Source: Methylomonas sp. UP202 (GTDB lineage: Bacteria > Pseudomonadota > Gammaproteobacteria > Methylococcales > Methylomonadaceae). From it: a stretch of 64,000 nt of DNA. Location of the stretch: positions 1,364,001-1,428,000 of the forward strand of contig NZ_CP123897.1 in the NCBI RefSeq assembly GCF_029910655.1, read 5' to 3'. The notes beneath the pieces are model-generated. The model saw only the letters and a program-made list of their open reading frames with translations. It was not told where the DNA came from and searched no databases. Of this stretch, positions 31,804 through 40,101 are shown one piece after another. Both the position numbers and the translations under genes were made by a program. Position 1 is the first letter of the stretch. Every line of letters starts with the position of its first letter.

Positions 31804-34800
31804 ATGCCCGAGCTGCACAAGGAAGTGAATTTCGAAACCGAAATCTGCGAACACCTCGCCGCCTATGGCTGGCTATATGCGCTAGGCGACGCGGCAAGCT
31901 ATGACCGGACGCGGGCGCTGTTTTCGGAGGATGTGCTGGCATGGGTCAAAGACACCCAGCCGCGGGCATGGGAAGCACTGGAAAAGAATCACGGCGCACA
32001 AGCCGGCGACGTGTTGCTCGGCCGGCTGCGGGATTCCATCAATCAACGCGGCACGCTGGATGTCTTGCGCCACGGCATTGAACTGATCGGTTTGCGGCAA
32101 CCCCTGACGCTAGCCCAATTCAAACCCGCTTTAGCCATCAATCCGGATATTCTCGCCCGCTACGCGGCCAACCGGCTGCGCGTGGTGCGGCAACTGCGCT
32201 ATTCGCTGCATAACGAAAACGCTATCGATATTGGCCTGTTTCTGAACGGTATTCCCGTAGCCACGGCGGAACTTAAAACCGACTTCACCCAATCCGTGGA
32301 TGATGCGATCGACCAATATCGCTTCGATCGCGAGCCTCGGCCGAAAGGTCAAGGCAACCCGGAACCTTTGCTGTCCTTCCCCAATGGGGCTTTGGTGCAT
32401 TTCGCGGTTAGTAATATGGAAGTCTATATGACCACGCAATTGGCAGGCGCGGCCACCCGTTTTCTGCCGTTTAATCGGGGCAATCATGGCGGGGCCGGCA
32501 ATCCACCATATTCACCCTCACCCCGGCCCTCTCCCGTCAAGGGAGAGGGCGGCAAAAACCCTCCAATTTCCGGTGCAACATCGGTTCGAGAAAAAGACAT
32601 TCTTGCGCCCCTCTCCCCAAGTGGGAGAGGGGCTGGGGGAGAGGGGGAGCAATACGGCCATCGCACCGCCTATCTCTGGGAAGACATTTGGGCGCGGGAC
32701 AGCTGGCTGGAGATTTTGGGGCGTTATCTGGTCGCGCAAAAAGACCGGAAAAACCAAATTAAGAACATCATCTTCCCGCGTTTCCATCAGTTGGACGGCA
32801 CCCGCAAGCTGCTGGCTGCGGTGTTGCAGGAGGGGGCGGGCGGCAAATATCTGATCCAGCATTCGGCCGGCTCCGGCAAAACCAATTCCATCGCTTGGTC
32901 GGCGCATTTTCTGGCCGATTTGCACTCGGCAACTGCTCCATGCGTTGCCCTACCTTCTGCATCCATGCAGTCGAATGCCGCTCATGAAAAACTGTTCGAT
33001 ACCGTGTTGGTCGTCTCCGACCGCAACGTGTTGGATAGCCAGTTGCAGGAAGCGATTTTTGATTTCGAACGCACGGCCGGCGTGGTTGCCACCATTAAAG
33101 GCGAATCCGCCAGTAAAAGCGGGGAACTGGCGGCGGCGTTGTCGGGCGGCAAGAAAATCGTGGTTTGCACCATCCAGACTTTTCCGTTTGCGCTGAAAGC
33201 GGTGCAGGAGCTTGCAGCGACGCAAGGCAAACGCTTTGCCGTGATTGCCGATGAAGCGCACTCGTCGCAAACCGGTGAAGCAGCCGCCAAGCTGAAAGCG
33301 GTGTTGTCGGCGGAAGAGTTGCAAGAATTAAGCGACGGCGGCGAAGTCAGCACCGAAGATCTGCTGGCCGCGCAAATGACCAACCGTTCGGCCGAAAGCG
33401 GCATCACCTATGTGGCCTTCACCGCCACCCCCAAGGCCAAGACCTTGGAGTTGTTCGGTCGTCGCCCGAATCCGGACTTGCCGGCCGGTGCCGATAACCT
33501 GCCGGCGCCGTTTCATGTCTATTCGATGCGCCAAGCCATTGAGGAAGGCTTCATCCTGGATGTGTTGAAGAACTACACGCCGTATAAGCTGGCCTTCAAA
33601 CTGGCGCATGACGGCAAGGAACTGGACGACAAGGAAGTCGAGCGCGGCGAAGCCTTGAAAGGCATCATGCGCTGGGTGCGGCTGCATCCTTACAATATCA
33701 GCCAAAAGGTGCAGGTGGTGGTCGAGCATTTCCGCGAAAACGTCGCCCCGTTGTTGAATGGCAAAGCCAAGGCCATGGTGGTGGTCGGCAGTCGCTTGGA
33801 AGCGGTGCGCTGGCGCTTGGCGATCGATAAATACATTCAAGAAAACGGCTACAAAATCGGCACGCTGGTGGCCTTTTCCGGCGAAGTGACCGGCCCGCAA
33901 TCCGGCGCGGACCCGTTTAGCGAAACCAGTCGCACGATGAATCCCGGCCTGAAAGGGCGGGACATCCGCGAGGCGTTTAATGCCGACGACTATCAAATCC
34001 TGCTGGTCGCCAATAAGTTTCAGACCGGCTTCGACCAGCCTTTGCTGTGCGGCATGTATGTGGACAAACGGCTGGCCGGCATTGCCGCCGTGCAGACGCT
34101 GTCCCGCCTCAATCGTGCTTATCAAGGCAAAGACACCACCTATGTCGTGGACTTTATCAACGATCCGGAAGACATTCTCGCCGCCTTTCTTACCTATTAT
34201 GAAACCGCAGAACTCTCGAACGTCACCGACCCGCATCGGGTGTTCGATTTACGCATGAAGCTGGATGCGGCCGGCTTTTATGACGAGTTTGAAGTTAACA
34301 GGGTGGTGGAGGTCGAGTTTAATCCCCATGCTAAACAAAGCGAGTTGGCCGGCGCATTGGAGCCGGTCGTATCGCGGCTGTTGCTGCGTTACAAAGCGGC
34401 ACAGGACAAGCTGAAGATTGCCAAGGCCAACGAAGACGGCAAAGCGGCGGCGGACGCGCAAAACGAACTGGACGCCCTGATACTATTCAAGCATGACATG
34501 ACCGCTTTCCAGCGGATGTATGCCTTCCTGTCGCAAATCTTCGATTACGGTAATACCGCCATTGAAAAACGCTTTATCTTCTACCGGCGCTTGCTGCCGC
34601 TGCTGGAGTTTGGCCGGGAACGCGAAGGGATTGATTTATCCAAGGTTATCCTGACTCACCACAATCTGAAGCGCACCGGCAAACGCGATTTAGCCCTGGA
34701 AACGGGCAAGTATAAAAAACTGGAACCGATGAACGGGGCTGGTAGCGGTTCAATTCAGGAAAAGGAAAAAGCCTATTTGGTGGAAATCATTGCCAAGGTC

Positions 34801-35124
34801 AATGACTTGTTCGAAGGCGATTTGACCGACGATGACCGGCTGGTTTACGTCAATAGCGTGATTAAGGGCAAATTGCTGGAATCGACCATTCTGGTGACGC
34901 AAGCGGCCAACAACACCAAGGAGCAGTTTGCCAATTCGCCGGATTTCTCCAGCGAGTTGCTGAACGCCATTATCGATGCCTTCGCGGCGCACAATACCAT
35001 GAGCAAGCAGGCCTTGGATTCGGCGCGGGTGCGCGGCGGTTTACGCGAGATTCTGCTGGGGCCGGCTCAGCTTTACGAGGCTTTGCGCGAACGAGCCGGC
35101 GCCGGGGTTGCCGGGCGGGATTAG
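31804..35124 (+). CDS. hsdR: type I restriction endonuclease subunit R
   Basis: 1106 residues. The N-terminal nuclease domain has the PD-(D/E)xK-type segment DIGLFLNGIPVATAELKTDF (about 139-160). The helicase motor carries Walker A SAGSGKTNSIAW (about 355), DEAHSSQT (about 482), FTATPK (about 541) and FQTGFDQP. A helical C-terminal domain joins it to HsdM/S. It moves along DNA by ATP hydrolysis and cuts unmodified DNA far from the site. Two stretches have no counterpart in the family and coincide with palindromic DNA (residues about 236-281 and 375-395), but the frame stays open. Activity is plausible, not certain. Confidence 0.95.
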   Translation: MPELHKEVNFETEICEHLAAYGWLYALGDAASYDRTRALFSEDVLAWVKDTQPRAWEALEKNHGAQAGDVLLGRLRDSINQRGTLDVLRHGIELIGLRQPLTLAQFKPALAINPDILARYAANRLRVVRQLRYSLHNENAIDIGLFLNGIPVATAELKTDFTQSVDDAIDQYRFDREPRPKGQGNPEPLLSFPNGALVHFAVSNMEVYMTTQLAGAATRFLPFNRGNHGGAGNPPYSPSPRPSPVKGEGGKNPPISGATSVREKDILAPLSPSGRGAGGEGEQYGHRTAYLWEDIWARDSWLEILGRYLVAQKDRKNQIKNIIFPRFHQLDGTRKLLAAVLQEGAGGKYLIQHSAGSGKTNSIAWSAHFLADLHSATAPCVALPSASMQSNAAHEKLFDTVLVVSDRNVLDSQLQEAIFDFERTAGVVATIKGESASKSGELAAALSGGKKIVVCTIQTFPFALKAVQELAATQGKRFAVIADEAHSSQTGEAAAKLKAVLSAEELQELSDGGEVSTEDLLAAQMTNRSAESGITYVAFTATPKAKTLELFGRRPNPDLPAGADNLPAPFHVYSMRQAIEEGFILDVLKNYTPYKLAFKLAHDGKELDDKEVERGEALKGIMRWVRLHPYNISQKVQVVVEHFRENVAPLLNGKAKAMVVVGSRLEAVRWRLAIDKYIQENGYKIGTLVAFSGEVTGPQSGADPFSETSRTMNPGLKGRDIREAFNADDYQILLVANKFQTGFDQPLLCGMYVDKRLAGIAAVQTLSRLNRAYQGKDTTYVVDFINDPEDILAAFLTYYETAELSNVTDPHRVFDLRMKLDAAGFYDEFEVNRVVEVEFNPHAKQSELAGALEPVVSRLLLRYKAAQDKLKIAKANEDGKAAADAQNELDALILFKHDMTAFQRMYAFLSQIFDYGNTAIEKRFIFYRRLLPLLEFGREREGIDLSKVILTHHNLKRTGKRDLALETGKYKKLEPMNGAGSGSIQEKEKAYLVEIIAKVNDLFEGDLTDDDRLVYVNSVIKGKLLESTILVTQAANNTKEQFANSPDFSSELLNAIIDAFAAHNTMSKQALDSARVRGGLREILLGPAQLYEALRERAGAGVAGRD
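32511..32646. repeat. palindromic element inserted in frame in hsdR
   Basis: Two strong hairpins face each other: GCCCTCTCCC-GTCAA-GGGAGAGGGC (32526-32550) and GCCCCTCTCCC-CAAGT-GGGAGAGGGGC (32607-32633). The outer parts (CCCTCACCCCGGCCCTCTCC near 32515 and GGGGCTGGGGGAGAGGG near 32629) are also roughly complementary. This is a common type of bacterial dispersed palindrome. It codes for a Pro/Gly-rich stretch, PPYSPSPRPSPVKGEGG to GRGAGGEGE, between HsdR segments that normally adjoin (FNRGNHGGAGN and YGHRTAYLWE). Confidence 0.85.
32926..32985. repeat. possible second small palindromic insert in hsdR
   Basis: Two short hairpins, GGCAAC...GTTGCC (32928-32949) and CTGCAT-CC-ATGCAG (32957-32970), code for SATAPCVALPSASMQSNAAH at a spot just after the Walker A region where HsdR proteins usually run directly from LADLH to KLFDTVLVVSDR. 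The in-frame extra peptide and the palindromes suggest a small insertion. Less certain than the larger one. Confidence 0.5.
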
Positions 35125-35319
35125 TCGGCCCGAAACGGTCGGATGGGTTTGGCGGACCGGTGCCGGTAATCGTCGGCGTCAGGCGGGTTTGGGAGCACGT
35201 CTCGCCGATATTGCGTGCATTCCGCTTCATGGCGAAGCCCGGAGCCCACCCCGGTCTCCCGTTAAAATGTCGCGCTTAAGGTGATGGGTAGGGCTCGAAG
35301 GTCTTTCTCTATTGAACGC

Positions 35320-35634
35320 AACGCAAAAAGCAATACTCGCAAGGCTCCGAGAGTCGCGCGTAATGCTAATAGCCTTGCGCGCAACGCAAAAAGCGATACT
35401 CGCAAGGCTCCGAGAGTTGCGCGTGATGCTAAAAGCCTTGCGCGCAACGCAAAAAGCGATACTCGCAAGGCTCCGAGGGTTGCGCCTAATGCTAAAAGCC
35501 TTGCGGGCAACGCAAAAAGCGATACTCGCAAGGCTTCGAGAGTTGCGCGTGATGCTAATAGCCTTGCGCGCAACGCAAAAAGTAATTCTTGCAGGGTTCC
35601 GAGTGTTGCACGTAATGCTAAAAGCCTTGCGGCT
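35320..35634. repeat. five tandem copies of a 63-bp unit
   Basis: Units start at 35320, 35383, 35446, 35509 and 35572; the first four differ at only a few positions and the fifth is more diverged. Each unit contains GCAAGGCT and AGCCTTGC, so each can form a hairpin. Because 63 is a multiple of three, long frames are open on both strands (21-residue repeats such as NAKSDTRKAPRVARDAKSLA). None has a good ribosome binding site. Coding is unresolved; a structural DNA or RNA repeat is equally likely. The flanks 35125-35319 and 35635-35899 show nothing else recognisable. Confidence 0.85.
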
Positions 35635-35899
35635 TAGGTTGTTCGATTCGGACGAGGGAAACTTGGCCGGAGCGGCTGGGTGAATCGCGATCGGCGTTGC
35701 GAACCAATGCCGGAACGAGGGCTTGGCTAGTGCTTGGCTGCCCGGATTTGCCGCGGCGAAATCGCTTCTAATCGCTTCGGCCGCGGTCCGCAAAAACGGC
35801 GGCGGATCGAGGACAGGAAAAGCTTTTCTTTCGGTCGATTTACTGGTAGTTTGTTGCGCCGCCATACCAGCAACTCATAGAATAATTCAAGGAAAAGCC

Positions 35900-36172
35900 A
35901 TGCAACAACCGCGAAAAACCCCGATTTGGGTCTTTTTGGCCCTGTCCAGCATCCAAACCCGCAAGGGCGCGCTGATTTTAATCTGGAGCAGTCTGCTGTT
36001 CAGTCTTTACTGCATCCCCTGGGTGAATTATTTCGCCGATGCCTGGATCGCCAGCGTGTTTTTGATCGACGACTGGAGCTGGTTTGCGATGATGTTGCCG
36101 ATGACCGCTTGGTATTGGCTGAGCATGAAATGGATGGACAGCAACGGCGGTTGGCGATTTGAAAATGCCTGA
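35900..36172 (+). CDS. small hypothetical membrane protein
   Basis: 90 residues from ATG 35900, with AAGGAAA 7 bp upstream. Two membrane helices are visible: ALILIWSSLLFSLYCIPWV (about 24-43) and WSWFAMMLPMTAWYWLSM (about 59-76). No family recognised. The N-terminus is basic (QQPRKTP) and should stay in the cytoplasm. It stands alone; the following 177 bp up to the kinase gene show no clear feature. Confidence 0.75.
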   Translation: MQQPRKTPIWVFLALSSIQTRKGALILIWSSLLFSLYCIPWVNYFADAWIASVFLIDDWSWFAMMLPMTAWYWLSMKWMDSNGGWRFENA

Positions 36173-36349
36173 TGTGATACCGGTATAGGGGGCGAGCGGC
36201 CGCCTCCGACACCGGCGTTACCGTTTTCGGCAGCCGGCTCGCCGGCCCAAGCTTCGCTCCATTCCATCCCCGTTATCCGCACCGTTGGTTCGTTAGATGA
36301 GCCGGAGGCGGTTAGCGGCCCGCCCGATCGTCTCAGTCCAACGTTCACC

Positions 36350-37720
36350 ATGCTGTCACATATACTCCCGAAAGCCGAGATTTCGATACGCGAGAATCTC
36401 CGCTGGCTTTACATACTCAGAAATTTGATGCTGTTCGCGGTGACCGTGGCGGTGTTTATCGCCGTGAACGGCTTGGGCATCAGTTTGCCGCAAAACCAGC
36501 TGTGGCTGGCAATTTTCGCGATTTCCATCCTGAATCTTTATACCTGGTTGCGCCTGCGGACCGCCGAGGAAGTCACCGAGTACGAGATTTTTTCGCAAAT
36601 CTGCATGGATGTGCTGGCGCTGGCCTATTTGTTGTATCTGACCGGCGGCGCGTCCAATCCGATCATCTGGGTGTTTTTGTTGCCGCTGATCATCACCGCG
36701 ATCATGCTGCCGCAGGCTTATGCCTGGAACATGGTCATCATCACTTCCTGCGTATATACGGTGTTGATCGCCTATAACGTGCCTCTGCCGGCGATAGAGC
36801 CGCATCTCAATCACCAAGCGATGCAGGAAATGACGCCGGAAATGAGCTTGCAGATGCATTTGATGAACGACCGCCGCTATTTCAACCTGCACGTGTTCGG
36901 GATGTGGTTCGGTTTCGTGTTCAGCGCCGGATTGGTGGCGTTTTTCGTCGTCGAACTGTCGAAAACCCTGAAGGAACGCGAACGCAATCTGGCCGACGCA
37001 CGCGAGAGTGCGCTACGCGACGAGCGAGTGGTGTCGCTGGGCACGCTGGCGGCCAGCGCCGCGCACGACATGGGCACGCCGCTGGGTACCATCGCGATCT
37101 TGACGCACGAGATGCTGGAGGAAACCCCGGAGCATCGAAACCCGGACCTGTACCAAAAACTGATGATCGTCCAGCAGCAGATCGACCGCTGCAAGCAAGC
37201 CTTGTCGGTGATGTCGGCGTCCGCCGGCGAGATGCGCGCCGAGTCCGGCAAGGTCATGCTGGTCAGCGAGTACATCGACGAAGTGCTTAACCAATGGCGT
37301 GCCCACAAGCCGGCCACCAAACTGAAATTGTTCGTATCGACCACCGTCGATATGGACGCCCGGATCATCGCCGAACGCACGGTGACGCATTCGGTCATCA
37401 ATATTCTGAACAACGCCGCCGAGGCCTCTCCGGCCGACGCTGGCATCGAATTTCACGTAGAATGGGACGATCGGTCGCTGAGCTTGAAAATTCGCGACTT
37501 TGGACCAGGATTACCGCGCGAGTTATTGCAATTCGCCGGCCGGAAACCGGTAAAAAGCAACAAGCAGGGCATGGGTGTCGGCTTGTTTTTAACCTACACG
37601 ACGATCAAGCGCCTGGGCGGCACCATCGTGTTCGACAATCCGGAAGCCGGCGGCGCCTGCGTCGAAATCAGCTTGCCATTACTAACTAAGGAGAGTACGG
37701 ATGACAGATCTTACGGCTGA
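36350..37720 (+). CDS. regB: RegB/PrrB/ActS-type redox sensor histidine kinase
   Basis: 456 residues: six N-terminal membrane helices with the quinone-sensing motif GGASNPI (residues 99-105), then the H-box AASAAHDMGTPLGTI with His239, the conserved redox Cys281 in QQIDRCKQAL, and an ATPase domain (RDFGPGL, GMGVGLFLTYT). In proteobacteria this kinase reads the state of the quinone pool and controls respiration, carbon fixation and nitrogen genes. It overlaps the regulator gene by 20 bp. No clear RBS precedes ATG 36350. Confidence 0.93.
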   Translation: MLSHILPKAEISIRENLRWLYILRNLMLFAVTVAVFIAVNGLGISLPQNQLWLAIFAISILNLYTWLRLRTAEEVTEYEIFSQICMDVLALAYLLYLTGGASNPIIWVFLLPLIITAIMLPQAYAWNMVIITSCVYTVLIAYNVPLPAIEPHLNHQAMQEMTPEMSLQMHLMNDRRYFNLHVFGMWFGFVFSAGLVAFFVVELSKTLKERERNLADARESALRDERVVSLGTLAASAAHDMGTPLGTIAILTHEMLEETPEHRNPDLYQKLMIVQQQIDRCKQALSVMSASAGEMRAESGKVMLVSEYIDEVLNQWRAHKPATKLKLFVSTTVDMDARIIAERTVTHSVINILNNAAEASPADAGIEFHVEWDDRSLSLKIRDFGPGLPRELLQFAGRKPVKSNKQGMGVGLFLTYTTIKRLGGTIVFDNPEAGGACVEISLPLLTKESTDDRSYG

Positions 37721-38249
37721 CATACCCAATTTGCTACTGGTGGACGATGACGTCACTTTTTGTTCGGTGCTCAAGCCGGCACTGGAAAAACGCAATTTTC
37801 AGGTGACGGTGGCCAACGACGTCCAGACCGCGATGACGCTGGCCGAACAAACCGAACCGGAATACGCCGTCATCGATTTGCGGATCGGCCACGACTCCGG
37901 CTTGGAAATGGTCAAGAAGCTGATTTCGCTGGACGACAATACCCAGATCGTCATGTTGACCGGTTTTGCCAGTATTGCTACCGCCGTCGAGGCCATCAAG
38001 CTTGGCGCCATTCATTATCTGACCAAGCCGGCCAATGCCGACGAGATCGTCAATGCCCTGTACAAGGACAAAGGCGACGCCTCGGTGGCGATCAGCGACA
38101 ATCCGCTGTCGATCAAGCGTCTGGAATGGGAGCACTTGCAAAAGGTGTTGATGCAGCACGACGGCAATATTTCCGCCGCCGCCAGAGCCTTGAACATGCA
38201 CCGCCGTACCTTGCAGCGCAAGCTGGAGAAAAAGCCGGTTAAGGAGTAG
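37701..38249 (+). CDS. regA: RegA/PrrA/ActR-type response regulator
   Basis: 182 residues: receiver domain (LLLVDDDVTF, phospho-acceptor Asp59 in AVIDLRIGHDSG, LTKPANADEI) and a Fis-type helix-turn-helix at the C-terminus (HDGNISAAARALNMHRRTLQ). AGGAGAG precedes the ATG. The pair RegBA is the global redox control system of many proteobacteria. Partner of the overlapping kinase gene. Confidence 0.95.
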   Translation: MTDLTADIPNLLLVDDDVTFCSVLKPALEKRNFQVTVANDVQTAMTLAEQTEPEYAVIDLRIGHDSGLEMVKKLISLDDNTQIVMLTGFASIATAVEAIKLGAIHYLTKPANADEIVNALYKDKGDASVAISDNPLSIKRLEWEHLQKVLMQHDGNISAAARALNMHRRTLQRKLEKKPVKE

Positions 38250-38422
38250 CCGGAAACGCCGGGGGTTCTTGGCTTTTGGCGGCGAAGACTGTAGACTAGT
38301 CCGAGTCCTTGAACGGTGAATCGTCTAAAGTGACGGTCAAACGGGTGCCGCGACGGCGGCGCTCCGAAAGTGACGGTCGCTTGGTCGGCGGTTCGAGCCC
38401 GTCCAGGGAAACAATGAATCAG

Positions 38423-38452
38423 GGCTTTGCAGCGATGCAAAGCCTTTTTTTT
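38423..38452 (+). terminator. strong intrinsic terminator in the regA-desaturase gap
   Basis: GGCTTTGCA-GCGA-TGCAAAGCC, a perfect 9-bp stem, followed by eight T residues. It lies 170 bp after regA and 190 bp before the desaturase gene. Just before it, 38385-38408 looks like the T-arm and 3' side of a tRNA (GGTTCGAGCCC), but no matching 5' half exists. Nothing else is visible in 38250-38640. Confidence 0.9.
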
Positions 38453-38640
38453 GGCTGGTGTTCGGTCGGCACGCGATCGGACATCATTGCAGTTCCGCCG
38501 GTTTTTCTGCTTTAGTGTTTTACCCGACTCTGAAAGACGCCGCCGCCGCGTTCGGCCGGTCCGCCGGCCATGGGATGGTAACCAACGAATCAGGAGCGCT
38601 AGGTTCGTCGCTTACCATTGCATTTTCAAGAGGTTGTGTT

Positions 38641-39765
38641 TTGAGTTTATCCAGTTACCAGTCCGTCGATCGCGAGCAGTTAGCGAAAGATATATCCGAG
38701 CTCCATCGACAAGCCCTGGCCGACATCGGCCCGGAAGATTACCGGCATATGAAGCGCATGGAGCGCTGGGGCCAACTGAGTTCGTTGGCCGGTTACGCCA
38801 CGGCCTGGCTGGCGCCGAATCCGGTATCGGCCTTGTTGATCAGCCAGGGCAGTTTCACGCGTTGGACCCAAGTGGCTCATCCGATTCAGCATCGCGGCTA
38901 CGATAAACTGGACGCCGCCCCCAAGCACTATAAGAGCCGGCATTTCGCCCAGGGCTGGCGCCGCTTTCTGGATTGGCCGGATTGGATGACGCCGGCGGGC
39001 TGGCACCACGAACACGACGTGTTGCATCACTATCGGCTGGGCGAAACCGCCGATCCCAACAACGCCGAGCACAATATGCAATGGCTCAGGCAGTCGAGAC
39101 TGCCGATGTGGCTGCGATACGCGATCGTCGCGGTATTTTCCGGCATCTGGAAGCTGAGTTATTACACGCCGCGTACCCATAAGGAATTGCGCTTGCTGGC
39201 CGCCCGCCAGCAAGATCGGCCGGCCCCGCCGATGACCCGCCTCGGCGCCTGGAGCTGGTTTACGCCGCAAGGCCGGGCGCTGTGGTCGCAAAGCATACTG
39301 CCCTACATTGCTTACCGTTTCGTGTTGCTGCCGGCCTTGTTCCTGCCGCTGGGCAGCTTTGCCGCGACCAGCGTGTTGCTGAATTCCTTGCTGGCCGAAA
39401 TCTTCACCAATATGCACACCTTTCTGGTGATGATCCCCAACCACGCCGGCGACGACGTGATGGGCTTCGACGATAAAGCCAAGGGCAAGGGCGAATTTTA
39501 TTTGCGGCAGATTCTGGGCTCGGTCAATTATCCGACCGGTTCCAACTTCAACGACTTTTTCTACGGTTGGTTGAATTACCAGATCGAGCATCATCTATGG
39601 CCGGACCTGCCGCTCAGTCAGTACCAAAAACTCCAGCCCAAGGTCAAGGCGGTTTGCGACAAGCACGGCATTCCGTATTGTCAGGACTCGGTGTTCAAGC
39701 GCTTGTTAAAGGCGGTGGACATCATGGTCGGCAAAACCTCGATGCTGAAACCGGCGGCGGCGTGA
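38641..39765 (+). CDS. membrane fatty acid desaturase
   Basis: 374 residues from TTG 38641, with AGAGG about 8 bp upstream; longer frames are not conserved-looking. The three histidine boxes of membrane desaturases are present: HPIQH (80-84), HHEHDVLHH (122-130) and QIEHH (about 318-322), which hold the di-iron centre. Hydrophobic spans lie about 45-70, 155-180 and 230-270. It inserts a double bond in an acyl chain. Which position or lipid cannot be told; methanotrophs carry unusual monounsaturated C16 acids, which is a possible link only. Confidence 0.9.
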   Translation: MSLSSYQSVDREQLAKDISELHRQALADIGPEDYRHMKRMERWGQLSSLAGYATAWLAPNPVSALLISQGSFTRWTQVAHPIQHRGYDKLDAAPKHYKSRHFAQGWRRFLDWPDWMTPAGWHHEHDVLHHYRLGETADPNNAEHNMQWLRQSRLPMWLRYAIVAVFSGIWKLSYYTPRTHKELRLLAARQQDRPAPPMTRLGAWSWFTPQGRALWSQSILPYIAYRFVLLPALFLPLGSFAATSVLLNSLLAEIFTNMHTFLVMIPNHAGDDVMGFDDKAKGKGEFYLRQILGSVNYPTGSNFNDFFYGWLNYQIEHHLWPDLPLSQYQKLQPKVKAVCDKHGIPYCQDSVFKRLLKAVDIMVGKTSMLKPAAA

Positions 39766-39781
39766 GACCGACCGGTCGGTC
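39766..39781. promoter_or_regulatory. 16-bp perfect palindrome, operator-like
   Basis: GACCGACCGGTCGGTC directly after the desaturase stop codon. It has the form of a TetR-family operator and has no T run, so it is an unlikely terminator. No regulator gene is next to it and the next gene starts 320 bp away. In the 39782-40101 gap there are also TTAGGGTT repeats near 39870-39900 and a MITE copy. Confidence 0.5.
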
Positions 39782-39920
39782 CTGAGTCATGCGCTTGACA
39801 CGAAGCCGTGCTGTAATCCTACCCGAAGGCGTTTTCGGGTATTCTGTGGATAGAAGGTTGAACCCTGACCGTTCGTTAGGGTTTCAGCGGACAGTTAGGG
39901 TTCCGTCGACAATCACGTCC

Positions 39921-40059
39921 TTGTCAGACTCCCGGTAGCGCTCGTCATTTCGGCGGGGATTGCCGAAATCCAGACTTCACGGACGGATCGAAGCTTGCCA
40001 TCCATGGCACTGGATGCCCGCATCCCGGCGGGCATGATGGCGTCGCTTAAATCTGACAA
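39921..40059. mobile_element. 139-bp MITE-like element, copy 2
   Basis: Second copy of the element at 31034-31179, with ends TTGTCAGACT and AATCTGACAA and the same central hairpins (TTTCGGCGGGGATTGCCGAAA region; ATCCCGGCGGGCATGATGG). Both copies are followed by GTAGAAT. It sits 43 bp upstream of an exported protein gene and may carry part of its promoter region. Confidence 0.85.
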
Positions 40060-40101
40060 CGTAGAATGAGCCGTTTGCAATTCACTAAAAGGAGATCGTC
40101 C

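Noticed and set aside
35320-35634. Possible CRISPR array
   Set aside because: Units follow each other directly with no unique spacers and there are no cas genes; it is a plain tandem repeat.
35227-35865. Minus-strand frame of 212 codons over the 63-bp repeats
   Set aside because: It is open because the repeat unit is a multiple of three in length; there is no RBS and two other frames are equally open. Not listed as a gene.
38250-38422. Complete tRNA gene before the terminator
   Set aside because: No 5' acceptor strand complementary to the 3' part and no anticodon arm could be found; kept only as a fragment finding.
39840-39852. Single DnaA-box-like TGTGGATAG
   Set aside because: Isolated, without a cluster, AT-rich unwinding region or dnaA; not an origin.
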